A DNA stretch of 64,000 bases from Actinokineospora baliensis (GCF_016907695.1 NZ_JAFBCK010000001.1:4266001-4330000), one strand, 5' to 3'. Numbered from the stretch's first letter, positions 1 to 8,987 are shown. Numbers and translations are program-made. The notes: generated from the sequence alone by a model not told the origin.

Positions 1-2
1 AT

Positions 3-2618
3 CCCGAGTGGCAGCAGGCTGTCTTGTCCGCGGCCGGTGATCCCGCCGAGGTGGAAGCCGCCGCGGCGAGCGTGATCGTGCGGATCTGCGTCAGGGTGCG
101 CGAGCTCGGCCACCACGCCGGGCCCGCCGAAGCCCGCGAGGCGCTCCGACTCGCCGTCGACCTCGCGCGGCTGCGCGGACTTCCCGCTCCCGGCCGGGGC
201 GAGGTGGTCGAGGCCGTGCAGACCGTGCTGACGCACGCCGAACCCCTGGGGCGTGGCCGGGTTGTCGCCAAAGCCGCCGGGGATGTCCTGGTCGGGCGGC
301 GCACGGGCGGCCTCGCACCGGGTACGCCCAGGTCCGGTTTGGCGCCCTCGGTGGAGGCACTGCTCGCCCAACTGCGACTTCCCGGCCCGGCCGACCGAGA
401 CCCGGCAGATCTCCGCCTGGATCCGCTGCGCTCCGAGCGGGACGCGCGCCGCGAGGTCACCCTGCACAGACTCGCCCTGCTCGGCGTGCCGTACGGGGAG
501 CCGACAGCCACCACGGGAGTCGGCGGCGCCGATGCGCTCACCACCCGCTGGCGGGCCACCTGGACCCCGGCCACCGCGGCAACCCTCCCCGTCGCCGGGC
601 TGTGGGGCCCGACGCTGGCCCTCGCCGCCGGAGGCCGACTCGGCGCGCGGCGAGCCGATCGCGACGGTCACACCGCCCAAGACGTCGTCACCGACCTCGC
701 CGACGCCGCGCGCTGCGGGCTCGACGACGTGCTCGCCGACATCCTCACCGACGCCGCCACCATCCTCCCCGCCTCGGCGACCCTGCCCGACCTGCTCTCC
801 GCGCTGGACCTGCTCGACCGCCTCCGCGCGGGCCACCTGCCCGGCATCACCGGCGACCCGGTACCGCCGGACCTGCCGCGCGCGCTGGAAACCGCCGCTG
901 TGGCGCAACTCGACGGTCTGGCGGGCTCGCAGTCCCCGGCCGACGCCCGATCCCTGGTCGAACTCGGGCAACGCCACGACGCCCACGGCACCGGTCTGCG
1001 CCTCGGCGTGGCTCTGCGCGGCCTCACCGACCACGGCGCCCCGCTGATCGCGGGTGCCGCGGGGGCGACCAGAGTCCTGCTCGGCCTCCTCCCGCCCCAG
1101 GACCTGGGCGACCGTGCGGCCTCTCTCACCGACAACGCCACCACCGCGTCCGGCCGCGACACGCTGCGCGGGTTCCTCACCGGTGTGCTCGCCGCCGCGG
1201 AACCGCTGCTGGAGGCGCCGGAAGCTCTGACGCCGCTGCTCGACCGCGTCGCGACCCTCACCGACCGCGAGTTCCTCGACCGGCTCCCCGCCCTGCGCGC
1301 CGCGTTCGCCACGGTCGGCCCTACTCCCAGGCAGCGCATCACCGCCGTCGTCGAGCAGCACACCGGCACCCGGATCGACACCGCGCACGACCCCGAGTTG
1401 TTGGCCCGCTGGGTCCGCGCCGAGCGGGCCGCCCTCGACGTCCTCGCCGCACACGGCCTGCGACCGGGCGCACCGGTCACACCGATCCCCGCTGAGTCCG
1501 AGCAGCGGGCCAGGGCGGGCGACATCGACCCCACGACCCGGTGGCGGCTGGTGTTGGGATCGCGCGATGAGCAGACCGATGGCGCGAGCAGGCGGTACGC
1601 CGCGGCACTGGACGAACTGTACGGAATGGACAGTGGAGAGGGTGCCGACCGGCACGGGGTCGGGGCGGGCCGGGGCACGCCGTTCCCGAACGCCCGCGAC
1701 TGGTCGGTCGAACTCGGCGAGCTGTTCGGCGAGCGCGTCCGCGAGGAGGTCTTGGCCGCGGCGGTCGAAGGCGGTCGGGTGGAAGCCGCCCTGCACCTCG
1801 ACCCCGATGCCGTGCGCCCGTCGGTCGAACTGCTGCGCGACGTGCTGTCCCTCGCCGGTGGTCTCCCCGAGGCCACCCTGGCGCGGTTGCGGCCCCTGGT
1901 CGCCCGCATGGTGCGGGAACTGGCCGCGCAGCTCGCCGTCCGGCTGCGGCCCGCGCTGACCGGGATCCAACTCCCCGTGCCCAGCAGACGTCCAGGTGGT
2001 GGCCTCGACCTGCAGCGCACAGTGCGCGCCAACCTCGGCACCGCTCGCCGGGGTGCCGATGGTCGGGTGGTGGTCCTGCCGGACAAGCCCGTTTTCCGCA
2101 CCCGCGCCCGCCGGACCAGCGACTGGCGGCTGGTGCTCGTCGTCGACGTGTCCGGCTCGATGGAGGCCTCCACCGTGTGGTCGGCGCTCACCGCCGCCGT
2201 GTTCGCGGGCGTCCCCTCGCTGACCACCCACTTCCTCGCCTTCTCCACCGAGGTCATCGACCTGTCCGAGCACGTGGCGGACCCGCTCGCGCTGCTGGTG
2301 GAGGTGCGGGTCGGTGGCGGCACCGACATCGCGGGCGCCCTCCGGCACGCCCGCACCCTGGTGGCGGTGCCCGAACGCACCATGGTGGTCGTGGTGAGCG
2401 ACTTCGAGGAGGGCGGGCCGGTCGGTCCCCTCTTCGCTCAGGTCAAGGAGTTGGTGGCGGCCGGGGTCACCGTCCTCGGGTGCGCCAGCCTCGACGACAC
2501 CGGTACCGCCAGGTACTCGGCCGCGATCGCGGGTGGGCTCGTCGCCGCCGGGATGCCGGTGGCGGCGTTGAGCCCGCTGGAGTTGGCGCGGTGGGTGGGG
2601 GAGAAGGTGCGCGGATGA
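3..2618 (+). CDS. DUF5682-like / VWA-domain fusion protein (5' partial)
   Basis: The reading frame stays open to the left edge (codons before the TTG at 24 read PEWQQAV), so the true start lies outside the window. The first ~480 residues (counted from 24) resemble the C-terminal part of DUF5682 proteins, with a HRLALLGVPYG segment and Leu/Ala-rich helices. The last ~350 residues are a VWA (CoxE-like) protein with a complete MIDAS: DVSGSMEAS near residue 709, then GGGTDI and SDFEEGG. In actinobacteria these two are usually separate neighbours beside a MoxR-type AAA ATPase and a SWIM protein, so the fusion is notable. The stop overlaps the SWIM gene start by 4 nt. VWA is certain; DUF5682 is recognised by motif similarity. 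Confidence 0.8.
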   Translation, partial: PEWQQAVLSAAGDPAEVEAAAASVIVRICVRVRELGHHAGPAEAREALRLAVDLARLRGLPAPGRGEVVEAVQTVLTHAEPLGRGRVVAKAAGDVLVGRRTGGLAPGTPRSGLAPSVEALLAQLRLPGPADRDPADLRLDPLRSERDARREVTLHRLALLGVPYGEPTATTGVGGADALTTRWRATWTPATAATLPVAGLWGPTLALAAGGRLGARRADRDGHTAQDVVTDLADAARCGLDDVLADILTDAATILPASATLPDLLSALDLLDRLRAGHLPGITGDPVPPDLPRALETAAVAQLDGLAGSQSPADARSLVELGQRHDAHGTGLRLGVALRGLTDHGAPLIAGAAGATRVLLGLLPPQDLGDRAASLTDNATTASGRDTLRGFLTGVLAAAEPLLEAPEALTPLLDRVATLTDREFLDRLPALRAAFATVGPTPRQRITAVVEQHTGTRIDTAHDPELLARWVRAERAALDVLAAHGLRPGAPVTPIPAESEQRARAGDIDPTTRWRLVLGSRDEQTDGASRRYAAALDELYGMDSGEGADRHGVGAGRGTPFPNARDWSVELGELFGERVREEVLAAAVEGGRVEAALHLDPDAVRPSVELLRDVLSLAGGLPEATLARLRPLVARMVRELAAQLAVRLRPALTGIQLPVPSRRPGGGLDLQRTVRANLGTARRGADGRVVVLPDKPVFRTRARRTSDWRLVLVVDVSGSMEASTVWSALTAAVFAGVPSLTTHFLAFSTEVIDLSEHVADPLALLVEVRVGGGTDIAGALRHARTLVAVPERTMVVVVSDFEEGGPVGPLFAQVKELVAAGVTVLGCASLDDTGTARYSAAIAGGLVAAGMPVAALSPLELARWVGEKVRG

Positions 2619-4309
2619 CCCTTCCGCCGGTGGCACCCGCGGTGGTGCCGGACGTGTTGGACGCCTTGCCGCCTCGGTTGCGCAAGCGGATCGACGGTGC
2701 GCTCGAGCGGGCGAGCACGTGGGTGGTCGAGGCCACCGAATCGGGCGCGCGGGCGGTGCTCGACGCCGACACGACACTGACGTGGACGCTCCACAGTGGA
2801 GTGTTGATCGCTGCCGACGACCTGGTGTGCGGTTGTTTGCTCGCGCCCAAGTGCCTGCACCGCGCGGTGGCGGTCGCCGCTGTCCCCGTGGGCGACGTGG
2901 GTGCTGTGGACGATGTGCCTGTCGCCGTCGAGGAAGCCCCTGTCGCCCAAGGGGATCCGATCCGCGATGAGGAACGTGCGGCTGCCGTGGTGCTGTGGGC
3001 GGCGTGCGCGGAGGTGCTCCGGGTTGGGGTGACCGCGAGCGGTGCTGTGGTGCGCGGTGAGGTCTTGCGCGCGGTGCACAGCGCGCGGATCGCGGGTCTG
3101 CACCGCGCGGCGGCGGGTGGTGTCCGGATCGCGACCGGGCTCGCCGAGGCCAAAGCGGGGGCATCGTCCTTCGACCGGGAGACCTTGGCCGACGACCTCG
3201 TCGAGGTGATGCTGCTGTGCCACGACCTGCGCGACGGCGTTGGTGACCCGGTCCTGCTGCGGGGGACCGCGCGGCGCGAGTACCAGCCGATCGGGTCGCT
3301 GCGGTTGTACGGCTTGTGCACCGAGGCGATCGTCTCCGACACCGGACATGCCGGTGTCGTCACCCACCTGGTAGACGCGCAACGGTCACTGTGGACGGTC
3401 AACGCCGTGCTGCCGGGTGGTCAGGAGCGGGTGGCTGTCGCGGCGAACGGGCCGGTCGCGCTGGGGGAGACCGGGCTGACGCACCGGGAACTCGGCCGTG
3501 CGGGTCTGGTGCTCACCGGGGCCACCGCCTCCGCCGACCGCAGGCTGGGCGCGGGCAGCGGCGTCCGCGCTGTCGCCGCCGCGGGCGGCGGGTGGGACGA
3601 GCCGCCCGTCTCCGAGTTGTGGGAAGAGCCGCTGGCCGCCCAACTCGCCCGCGAAGACCTCTTGTTCCTGTCCGGCACCGTCGTCGGGGCGACCTCCACG
3701 GCCCTCCGCTTGCGACTGGCCACCGGCGACATCAACCTCCTCGGTGCCACCGAAGCCGCCCGCGACAACCTGCGCCTACTGGCCGAACGCCCGGGTATGT
3801 CCCTGCGGGTGATCGCCCGCCTGGCGCCGGACCAACCCACGACCGCGGTCGCCATCGCCGCCTTGGCTCCCCTGCACCGCCCAGGTCACGTCGACCTCAC
3901 GCTGGACCGCTTGCAACGCGCCCACCTGCCCGACGGGGAACCCGGCACCCCGCTGCCCGCAGCACGGCCCGAACCAACCCCGTCGAGCCTGGTCGCGACC
4001 GTCGTCCAGCGCGTGGTCATCGGCGGCCGCGCTGTCGCCGCCCTGCCGTCCACCGCGCGCGACGCGGGCAGCCTCGCCCGCCTGGGGTTGACCGCCACGG
4101 CTGGACTCCTCAACGACCTCGCTTCGACCGCGCGCGACCGTGAGCGTGACGCTTTCGGCCGGGTCGTCCCGGATGCGACGGACGCGTTCCCGACCGCGTG
4201 GTTGACCGCCGCCGTCCACGGTAGGGAGTTCACCCGCGCCCAGGCCCGGCTCAGCTGGCTCTTACCCGACGACCAGGACAGTCCTCACCCACGACCAGCA
4301 CCGTCCTAA
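2615..4309 (+). CDS. SWIM zinc-finger protein
   Basis: This 564-residue protein starts at an ATG overlapping the preceding TGA (ATGA), so it is probably translationally coupled to the DUF5682-VWA gene. A SWIM motif CxCx(n)CxH is visible as C72, C74, C80 and H82, a zinc-binding fold used for nucleic-acid or protein contacts. The rest is a helical Ala/Leu-rich region without recognised catalytic motifs. In actinobacteria this gene belongs to the AAA/DUF5682/VWA/SWIM cassette, whose biological role is not settled. Its stop overlaps the stop of the convergent minus-strand gene by 4 nt, leaving no room for a terminator between them. Confidence 0.8.
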   Translation: MTLPPVAPAVVPDVLDALPPRLRKRIDGALERASTWVVEATESGARAVLDADTTLTWTLHSGVLIAADDLVCGCLLAPKCLHRAVAVAAVPVGDVGAVDDVPVAVEEAPVAQGDPIRDEERAAAVVLWAACAEVLRVGVTASGAVVRGEVLRAVHSARIAGLHRAAAGGVRIATGLAEAKAGASSFDRETLADDLVEVMLLCHDLRDGVGDPVLLRGTARREYQPIGSLRLYGLCTEAIVSDTGHAGVVTHLVDAQRSLWTVNAVLPGGQERVAVAANGPVALGETGLTHRELGRAGLVLTGATASADRRLGAGSGVRAVAAAGGGWDEPPVSELWEEPLAAQLAREDLLFLSGTVVGATSTALRLRLATGDINLLGATEAARDNLRLLAERPGMSLRVIARLAPDQPTTAVAIAALAPLHRPGHVDLTLDRLQRAHLPDGEPGTPLPAARPEPTPSSLVATVVQRVVIGGRAVAALPSTARDAGSLARLGLTATAGLLNDLASTARDRERDAFGRVVPDATDAFPTAWLTAAVHGREFTRAQARLSWLLPDDQDSPHPRPAPS

Positions 4310-4851
4310 CCCACGACCAGCACGGTGAGGACGCCCGCCAGGGCCAGACCGGCCGCGACCGCGGAAGCGACGAGCGCCCAGATCACGGCCACCCCGATCC
4401 GCCACTCGTCGTCCCGAACGGCCAGGTAGACCAGGTATCCGCCCAAGCCGACGAGTGTCGCCAACGCGCCCGCGATGAACACCAACTGGACGGCGGTGAT
4501 GCCCTCGCTCGGCACGAACACCTGGTCTCCGACCCGGCGGGCGGTGAGCTGGGCACCCCTCTCGTGGCTCTCCCGCGCCGGGTCGAGCACCACCGTGCCT
4601 GAGGGCGCGGTGCTGCCGTCCGGGCGGAACGCACCGGTGCACCGGTGCACGTCCCCATCGGGGGTCGACCGGCTCGTGCACCTGTCGACCTCGAACACGC
4701 CCGGCTCACCGTCGTACCCGGACGCCGTCCGGACCCCGCCCCAGGCCAGGACGAACAACACGACCGCGGCGCCCACCAGCACCACCGCGGCCACCACCTG
4801 CGCCACCCTCAGCACCACACCCCCCGTTCTCGCACGGGGAGTATGTCTCAT
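4306..4851 (-). CDS. Membrane protein with DUF3592-like architecture (paralogue B)
   Basis: A 181-residue protein with an N-terminal membrane helix (about residues 15-37), an extracytoplasmic loop with two cysteines (DRCTS...HRCTG) and two C-terminal helices. It is clearly related to the next upstream gene: both have the order helix, V-D-x-C, C-x-G-x-F-x-P-D-G, two helices. The start overlaps the upstream stop as ATGA, so the two form a coupled pair. The paired cysteines probably form a disulfide outside the membrane. Function unknown; the architecture resembles DUF3592-type proteins, but that name is tentative. Confidence 0.65.
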   Translation of the reverse strand: MRHTPRARTGGVVLRVAQVVAAVVLVGAAVVLFVLAWGGVRTASGYDGEPGVFEVDRCTSRSTPDGDVHRCTGAFRPDGSTAPSGTVVLDPARESHERGAQLTARRVGDQVFVPSEGITAVQLVFIAGALATLVGLGGYLVYLAVRDDEWRIGVAVIWALVASAVAAGLALAGVLTVLVVG

Positions 4852-5363
4852 CCGACGAGGTAGAGGACCACTGCCAGCACCAAGACCGGCACTCCGACCC
4901 CGAGCGCGGTCGCGAACCCCCGCCCCAGGGCCTCCCAGGTCCGCCACGGTTGCCGCCGCACCGCCTGCAACCCGATCGACACGGCGATCACCACCAGCGC
5001 CGCGACGCAGATCAGCAACGCGCTCAGCAGCAGCACCAGCCGCCACACCTCGCGCTGGCTGGCCGTGGTGCCCTCGCGGTACACCGTGACCCGCTGGCCC
5101 TCGTCGATGCCGTGCGGGTCGGCGACGCTGACCCGGGTCAGCGGCGCCAGTGCCCCGTCGGGGGTGAACTCGCCGAGGCAGCCCCGCGGTCCCGCTTCGT
5201 CCTCGTCCGCGCACTGGTCGACCGCGACCGTTCCGCGCTCACCGGAGAACCCCGACATCACCAGCGCGCGCGGTCCGAACAGCAGCACCAGGCCCACCGC
5301 GAGGGCGGCGACCACGAGCGCCACGCTCGCCTGGGCCAGTCGCCGTCGCCGCCGGTGCGTCAT
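4848..5363 (-). CDS. Membrane protein with DUF3592-like architecture (paralogue A)
   Basis: A 171-residue protein with a basic N-terminus (MTHRRRRR), one membrane helix, an extracytoplasmic loop with two cysteines (VDQCADE...GCLGEFTPDG) and two C-terminal helices. It is a tandem paralogue of the gene downstream. The ATG at 5363 was chosen because it begins just before the first hydrophobic helix; a GGAGG lies immediately upstream with unusually short spacing, and no in-frame ATG, GTG or TTG other than the distant 5450 is available. A perfect 16-bp palindrome 60 nt upstream may be its operator. Function unknown. Confidence 0.6.
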   Translation of the reverse strand: MTHRRRRRLAQASVALVVAALAVGLVLLFGPRALVMSGFSGERGTVAVDQCADEDEAGPRGCLGEFTPDGALAPLTRVSVADPHGIDEGQRVTVYREGTTASQREVWRLVLLLSALLICVAALVVIAVSIGLQAVRRQPWRTWEALGRGFATALGVGVPVLVLAVVLYLVG

Positions 5364-5422
5364 ACCTCCATGGTTACCACGGCACGCCGACGAAACCGCG
5401 CCCGTCGCCGAAGATCGTCGTG

Positions 5423-5438
5423 CGGTGTGATCACACCG
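5423..5438. promoter_or_regulatory. Perfect 16-bp palindrome, possible operator
   Basis: The sequence CGGTGTGATCACACCG is self-complementary over all 16 bases. It sits about 60 nt upstream of the membrane-protein gene starting at 5363 and is separate from the chitinase terminator at 5456-5497. Its TGTGATCACA core is the kind of site bound by dimeric regulators. No regulator is assigned. Confidence 0.4.
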
Positions 5439-5455
5439 GTATTGGCCCACGACAA

Positions 5456-5497
5456 GGTGATGGCCCCTCTCCGGGCACGAGGAGAGGGGCCATCACC
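5456..5497. terminator. Chitinase transcription terminator
   Basis: A perfect 17-bp stem (5456-5472 pairing with 5481-5497) with an 8-nt loop lies 9 nt beyond the chitinase stop codon. It is GC-rich without a long T-tract, as is usual in actinobacteria. Confidence 0.85.
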
Positions 5498-5506
5498 GGT
5501 GCGGGA

Positions 5507-7306
5507 CTACGGCAGGGAGTTGAGGAACGGCCGGTGCGCGTTCTGGAATTCCCAGTTGTAGTAGCGGTCCCAGTTGATCGACCAGGTCATCAGCCCGCGC
5601 AGGTTGGGCGACGCCCCGCCGCGCAGGGTGTAGCCGCCGCAGTTCTGGCCCTTGGCCAGGCAGGTCAGCGCCTGCTGCACGGCGGCGGGCGCGGTGTGCC
5701 CGTTGCCCGCGCTGACCGCGGCGGGCACGCCGAACGCGATCTGGTCCTCGCGCAGGCCGGGGAAGGTGAAGCCGGTGTTGGACACCGGGAACCCGGCCTT
5801 GAGCATGTCGGTCATCGCGATGTGGAAGTCCGCGCCGCCCATGGTGTGGTACTGGTTGTCCAGACCGGTGACCGGCCCGGAGTTGTAGTCCTGCACGTGC
5901 AGCACGGTCAGCGCGTCGCGCATCGCGTGGATGACCGGCAGGTACGACCCGGTGCGGTTGTCCCCGGCGCTGGTGCCGCCGTAGAACTGGTAGCCGACCT
6001 GGACGAAGAAGGTCTCCGGCGCCATGGTGAGCACGAACTTGGCGCCGTACTTGGCCTTGAGCGCCTTGAGCGCGGCGATCAGGTTCACCACGACCGGGGT
6101 GGTCGGGTTGCGGAAGTCCTTGTCACCGGCGTTGAGGTAGAGCGAGTGGCCCTCGAAGTCGATGTCGAGCCCGTCGAGGCCGTACTTGTCGATGATCGCC
6201 GACACCGAGCTGACGAACTTGTCCCGCGCCGCGGCCGAGGTCAGCTGCACCTGGCCGTTCTGGCCGCCGATGGAGATCAGCACCTTCTTGCCCTTGGCCT
6301 GCTTGGCGCGGATCGCGGCGGTGAAGTCGGCCTCGCTCTCCACCGACGGGCACTCCGCGACCGGGCACAGGGTGAACCGGATGTCGCCGGAGGTCACCGA
6401 GGTGGGCTCGCCGAAGGCCAGGTTGATGATGTCCCAGGTGTCCGGGACGTCGGCCATCTTGATGTAGCCAGAGCCGTTGGCGAAGCTCGAGTGCAGGTAC
6501 CCGATCAGCGCGTGCTTGGGCAGGCCGGTGTCGGGGCAGCCGGTGGTCGTGCCGGTGACCTCTTGGCTGCGCGTCGACTCGCCCTTGTCGTTGTACGCGG
6601 TCACCGCGAAGCTGTGCGTCGAGCACGCGAGCAGTCCGCTGACCGTGGTCGACGTGCCGGTGACGGTCGCCTTGAGCGCCGAGCCCTCGTAGACCTTGTA
6701 GCCGGTGACGGTCCCGGTGGCCGCGCCCCACGACAGCGCGATCGAGGTGGCGGTGACCGCGCCCAGCGTCGGGTTGCCCGGGGTGCCGGGGCCGGTGCCC
6801 GGGTTGTCGCCGCCGCCCCCGGGGCCGTCGAGGACGAGGTCGTCGACGTTGAAGGTGCCCGCGCCGTACCAGCCGTGCACGTAGAGCTCGGCCGAGGTCT
6901 GGGTGGCGCCGCTGGTGAACGACAGCGACAGCTGCGTGTAGTTGGTGGCCGCGGTCCAGGTCGAGCCGCCGCCGGTGATGCCGAGGTAGACCGGGTTGCC
7001 GCGCACCCACGCGGAGACCGTGTACTTGGTGTTGGGCAGGACCGAGACGGTCTGCGAGCAGCGCCCGTTCTTGGCGCCCGCGGCGGTCGAGGCGAGCGCT
7101 TGGGTACCGGAGTGCACCGGGGTGGTGACCACGGTCGCGGAGTCGCAGGTCCACCCGGCGGTGGTGCCGGTCTCGAACCCGGGATTGGTGAGCAGGTTGG
7201 CCGCCGCCGCGGGACCGGCGGCGAGCACCCCGGCCGCGACCGCGGCGACGGCGGCCAGCCCGGCCACCACCACCCGCCCACGCCGGCGTCGGGGAACGAC
7301 TGTCAT
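5507..7306 (-). CDS. Secreted GH18 chitinase (carbohydrate-binding, FnIII and GH18 domains)
   Basis: A 599-residue extracellular chitinase. It opens with a basic signal peptide rich in Arg and a hydrophobic Ala/Val stretch ending AAGPAAAA, followed by a carbohydrate-binding module (NLLTNPGFETG to VDDLVLDG, about residues 38-165), a Gly/Pro linker, a fibronectin type III domain (about 185-265) and a GH18 barrel. The catalytic DxxDxDxE signature reads DGLDIDFE, placing the acid glutamate near residue 385. ATG 7306 is preferred over ATG 7321 because GGAGG lies 8 nt before it and inside the longer alternative. A strong hairpin follows the stop. Upstream dre-like sites point to DasR/GlcNAc control. 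It hydrolyses chitin to chitooligosaccharides. Confidence 0.95.
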   Translation of the reverse strand: MTVVPRRRRGRVVVAGLAAVAAVAAGVLAAGPAAAANLLTNPGFETGTTAGWTCDSATVVTTPVHSGTQALASTAAGAKNGRCSQTVSVLPNTKYTVSAWVRGNPVYLGITGGGSTWTAATNYTQLSLSFTSGATQTSAELYVHGWYGAGTFNVDDLVLDGPGGGGDNPGTGPGTPGNPTLGAVTATSIALSWGAATGTVTGYKVYEGSALKATVTGTSTTVSGLLACSTHSFAVTAYNDKGESTRSQEVTGTTTGCPDTGLPKHALIGYLHSSFANGSGYIKMADVPDTWDIINLAFGEPTSVTSGDIRFTLCPVAECPSVESEADFTAAIRAKQAKGKKVLISIGGQNGQVQLTSAAARDKFVSSVSAIIDKYGLDGLDIDFEGHSLYLNAGDKDFRNPTTPVVVNLIAALKALKAKYGAKFVLTMAPETFFVQVGYQFYGGTSAGDNRTGSYLPVIHAMRDALTVLHVQDYNSGPVTGLDNQYHTMGGADFHIAMTDMLKAGFPVSNTGFTFPGLREDQIAFGVPAAVSAGNGHTAPAAVQQALTCLAKGQNCGGYTLRGGASPNLRGLMTWSINWDRYYNWEFQNAHRPFLNSLP

Positions 7307-7351
7307 CTCGACAACCTCCATCGCGCGGTGCGCAGGGGGGACACCGCTGCC

Positions 7352-7387
7352 TATTGTCTAGACCAATCATCCTGGGTTGTCCAGACC
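7352..7387 (-). promoter_or_regulatory. Tandem dre-like (DasR) sites upstream of chitinase
   Basis: On the minus strand, ATTGGTCTAGACAATA (7352-7367) matches the DasR responsive-element consensus ACTGGTCTAGACCACT at 12 of 16 positions, including the central GGTCTAGAC. A second half-degenerate copy, GGTCTGGACAA, lies at 7377-7387. The two TTGTC(T/C)AGACC cores are 23 bp apart, resembling the direct repeats described for Streptomyces chitinase promoters. They sit 46-81 nt upstream of the chosen chitinase start. Confidence 0.75.
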
Positions 7388-7503
7388 TCTGCGGCGCTGG
7401 TCGGAGCCGGTCGCGACCGGCTCTCCGCGCGCTTGGGCGGATCATCCGATGACCTCATCGACCCGCGCGCGGGCCCGGTCGCGGTCGGCGCCGTGAAGTC
7501 TGA

Positions 7504-7519
7504 AGTGGACTAGACTAGT
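7504..7519. promoter_or_regulatory. Distal dre-like site
   Basis: Read on the minus strand, ACTAGTCTAGTCCACT matches the dre consensus ACTGGTCTAGACCACT at 14 of 16 positions. It lies about 200 nt upstream of the chitinase start, beyond the two proximal copies. The rest of 7388-7810 holds no gene I can support. Confidence 0.55.
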
Positions 7520-7810
7520 GAGCAGGCCACAGTGGACAGATGTGTCGTGTGAGGACAGACAGGAGTGGTGGCCGGATGGGGAAGGTTGGGCCGTTCGGAG
7601 GTGTGTCCATTCGGCCTAGTCGCGGGTTGGCGCCTTTTGGCGTATCGACGTCCCGCTCGGGACGGTCATATGCTCACGCGAAAATCGGCGGTCCCGTCGG
7701 TGGTCGGAGAACAGGGGAGGGGGTTCGACCATGCGCAACGTCCGCGAGCTCTGATGTCCCGGTAGTACGAACGGGTGCCTGATCGGGGATCGACCCGAGA
7801 CGGTGTGAGC

Positions 7811-7871
7811 GGGCGCGGCCGTCGAGCCTGGACGGCCGCGCCCCCTCGGGTGGCAGGGGTTCTGCCACCCG
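7811..7871. terminator. Tandem hairpins downstream of hydroxymandelate oxidase
   Basis: Two adjacent perfect stems: 13 bp (7811-7823 with 7831-7843) and 10 bp (7847-7856 with 7862-7871). They lie 43 nt past the stop of the minus-strand oxidase gene and probably end its transcript. Confidence 0.75.
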
Positions 7872-7913
7872 GGTGATCACCACTGCGCCGACCGGCCGAC
7901 CCGGTTGATCGAC

Positions 7914-8987
7914 TCAGCCCAACAACGACCGGTCCACCCGCGCGATCGACGGTCGGCCGCACAACGCCATGGCCTCGACCAGTTCCTCGCGCAGCAGGGT
8001 CAGCACGTGCTCGGCCCCGGCCGCGCCCGAATGCGCCAGACCCCACAGCACCGGCCGACCGACCAGCACGGTCGCGGCGCCCAGTGCGACGGCCTTGAGC
8101 ACATCGGACCCGGTGCGCACCCCGCCGTCGACCAGCACCGGCAGCCGACCCGCCACCGCGTCGACCACCTCGGCCAGCACGTCCACCGCGGCGGCGACCC
8201 CGTCGAGCTGGCGACCGCCGTGGTTGGACACCACCACGGCGTCCACCCCGTGCTCGGCGGCCAGCACCGCGTCCTCGGCGGTGAGAATTCCCTTGAGCAC
8301 CAGCGGGAGTCGGGTGCGATCGCGAAGCCAGGCCAGGTCCGCCCAGGTGATCGTCGGGTCGAACCGCTCCCGCGAGTGCCGCTCGATCGCCGACACCCCG
8401 GCCTCGGCGAGGTGGCTCTCGGCCATCAGCTCCCTGGTCAGGTTCACCGCGCGCACGTGCGGCGGCAACGTGAAACCGCTGCGCAGGTCCCGGTGCCTGC
8501 GCGCGACCTTGGGCGCGTCCACGGTCAGCACCAGCGCCGAGTACCCCGCCCGCTCCGCCCGTCCGACCAGCTCGAGCAGCGCGGCGCGGTCGCGCAGCCA
8601 GTACAGCTGCATCCACAGTGGACCTGATGCGGCCGCGGCCATCTCGGCCAGGTCGGTGCTGGCGAAGATGCTGGCCACGAACAACGCGCCCGCGGCACCC
8701 GCCGCCTCGACCGTGGCCAGTTCCCCTTCTTCGTGCACCAACCTGTGGTACGCCATCGGCGCGACCCCCAGTGGTGCGGCCAACGTCGAACCAAGCAGGT
8801 CAACGGTGGTATCGCAGGACTCCACGTCCACAAGAACCCGTGGCCGCAGCCGGATCCGCTCGTAGGCGCGGGTGTTGGCCCGCAGTGTCCACTCCGCGCC
8901 GGACCCGCCGTCGAGGTAGCCGAGCACATCGCCCGCGAGGGTGGATTTCGCGTGGTCGGCGTAGTCGCCGACCCGGGTTGGATTCAC
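7914..8987 (-). CDS. hmo: FMN-dependent 4-hydroxymandelate oxidase
   Basis: A 357-residue enzyme of the FMN-dependent alpha-hydroxy acid oxidase family. It carries the family signature SNHGGRQLDG with the catalytic His, the upstream APMAYHRLVHEEGE flavin segment and a C-terminal VDGGVRTGSDVLKA phosphate-binding segment. Length and motifs fit the 4-hydroxymandelate oxidases of glycopeptide pathways, which convert 4-hydroxymandelate to 4-hydroxybenzoylformate; a hydroxymandelate synthase gene lies in the same cluster at 15721. The GTG start has a GGAG about 7 nt upstream. The gene diverges from the ligase operon. The aminotransferase that would complete 4-hydroxyphenylglycine is not seen. The family alone would also allow lactate or mandelate; context favours hydroxymandelate. 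Confidence 0.85.
   Translation of the reverse strand: MNPTRVGDYADHAKSTLAGDVLGYLDGGSGAEWTLRANTRAYERIRLRPRVLVDVESCDTTVDLLGSTLAAPLGVAPMAYHRLVHEEGELATVEAAGAAGALFVASIFASTDLAEMAAAASGPLWMQLYWLRDRAALLELVGRAERAGYSALVLTVDAPKVARRHRDLRSGFTLPPHVRAVNLTRELMAESHLAEAGVSAIERHSRERFDPTITWADLAWLRDRTRLPLVLKGILTAEDAVLAAEHGVDAVVVSNHGGRQLDGVAAAVDVLAEVVDAVAGRLPVLVDGGVRTGSDVLKAVALGAATVLVGRPVLWGLAHSGAAGAEHVLTLLREELVEAMALCGRPSIARVDRSLLG

Noticed and set aside
668..2383. Long minus-strand ORF of 571 codons opposite the VWA gene
   Set aside because: Ser/Arg-rich shadow frame typical of high-GC coding DNA; the plus strand carries clear VWA motifs.
5420..7513. 697-codon plus-strand ORF opposite the chitinase
   Set aside because: Gly/Arg/Val-rich antisense shadow with no domains; the chitinase on the minus strand is certain.
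7540..7782. Small plus-strand ORF (about 80 residues) in the gap after the distal dre site
   Set aside because: No ribosome site, no recognisable motif, and an overlapping alternative frame of similar length; composition looks non-coding.
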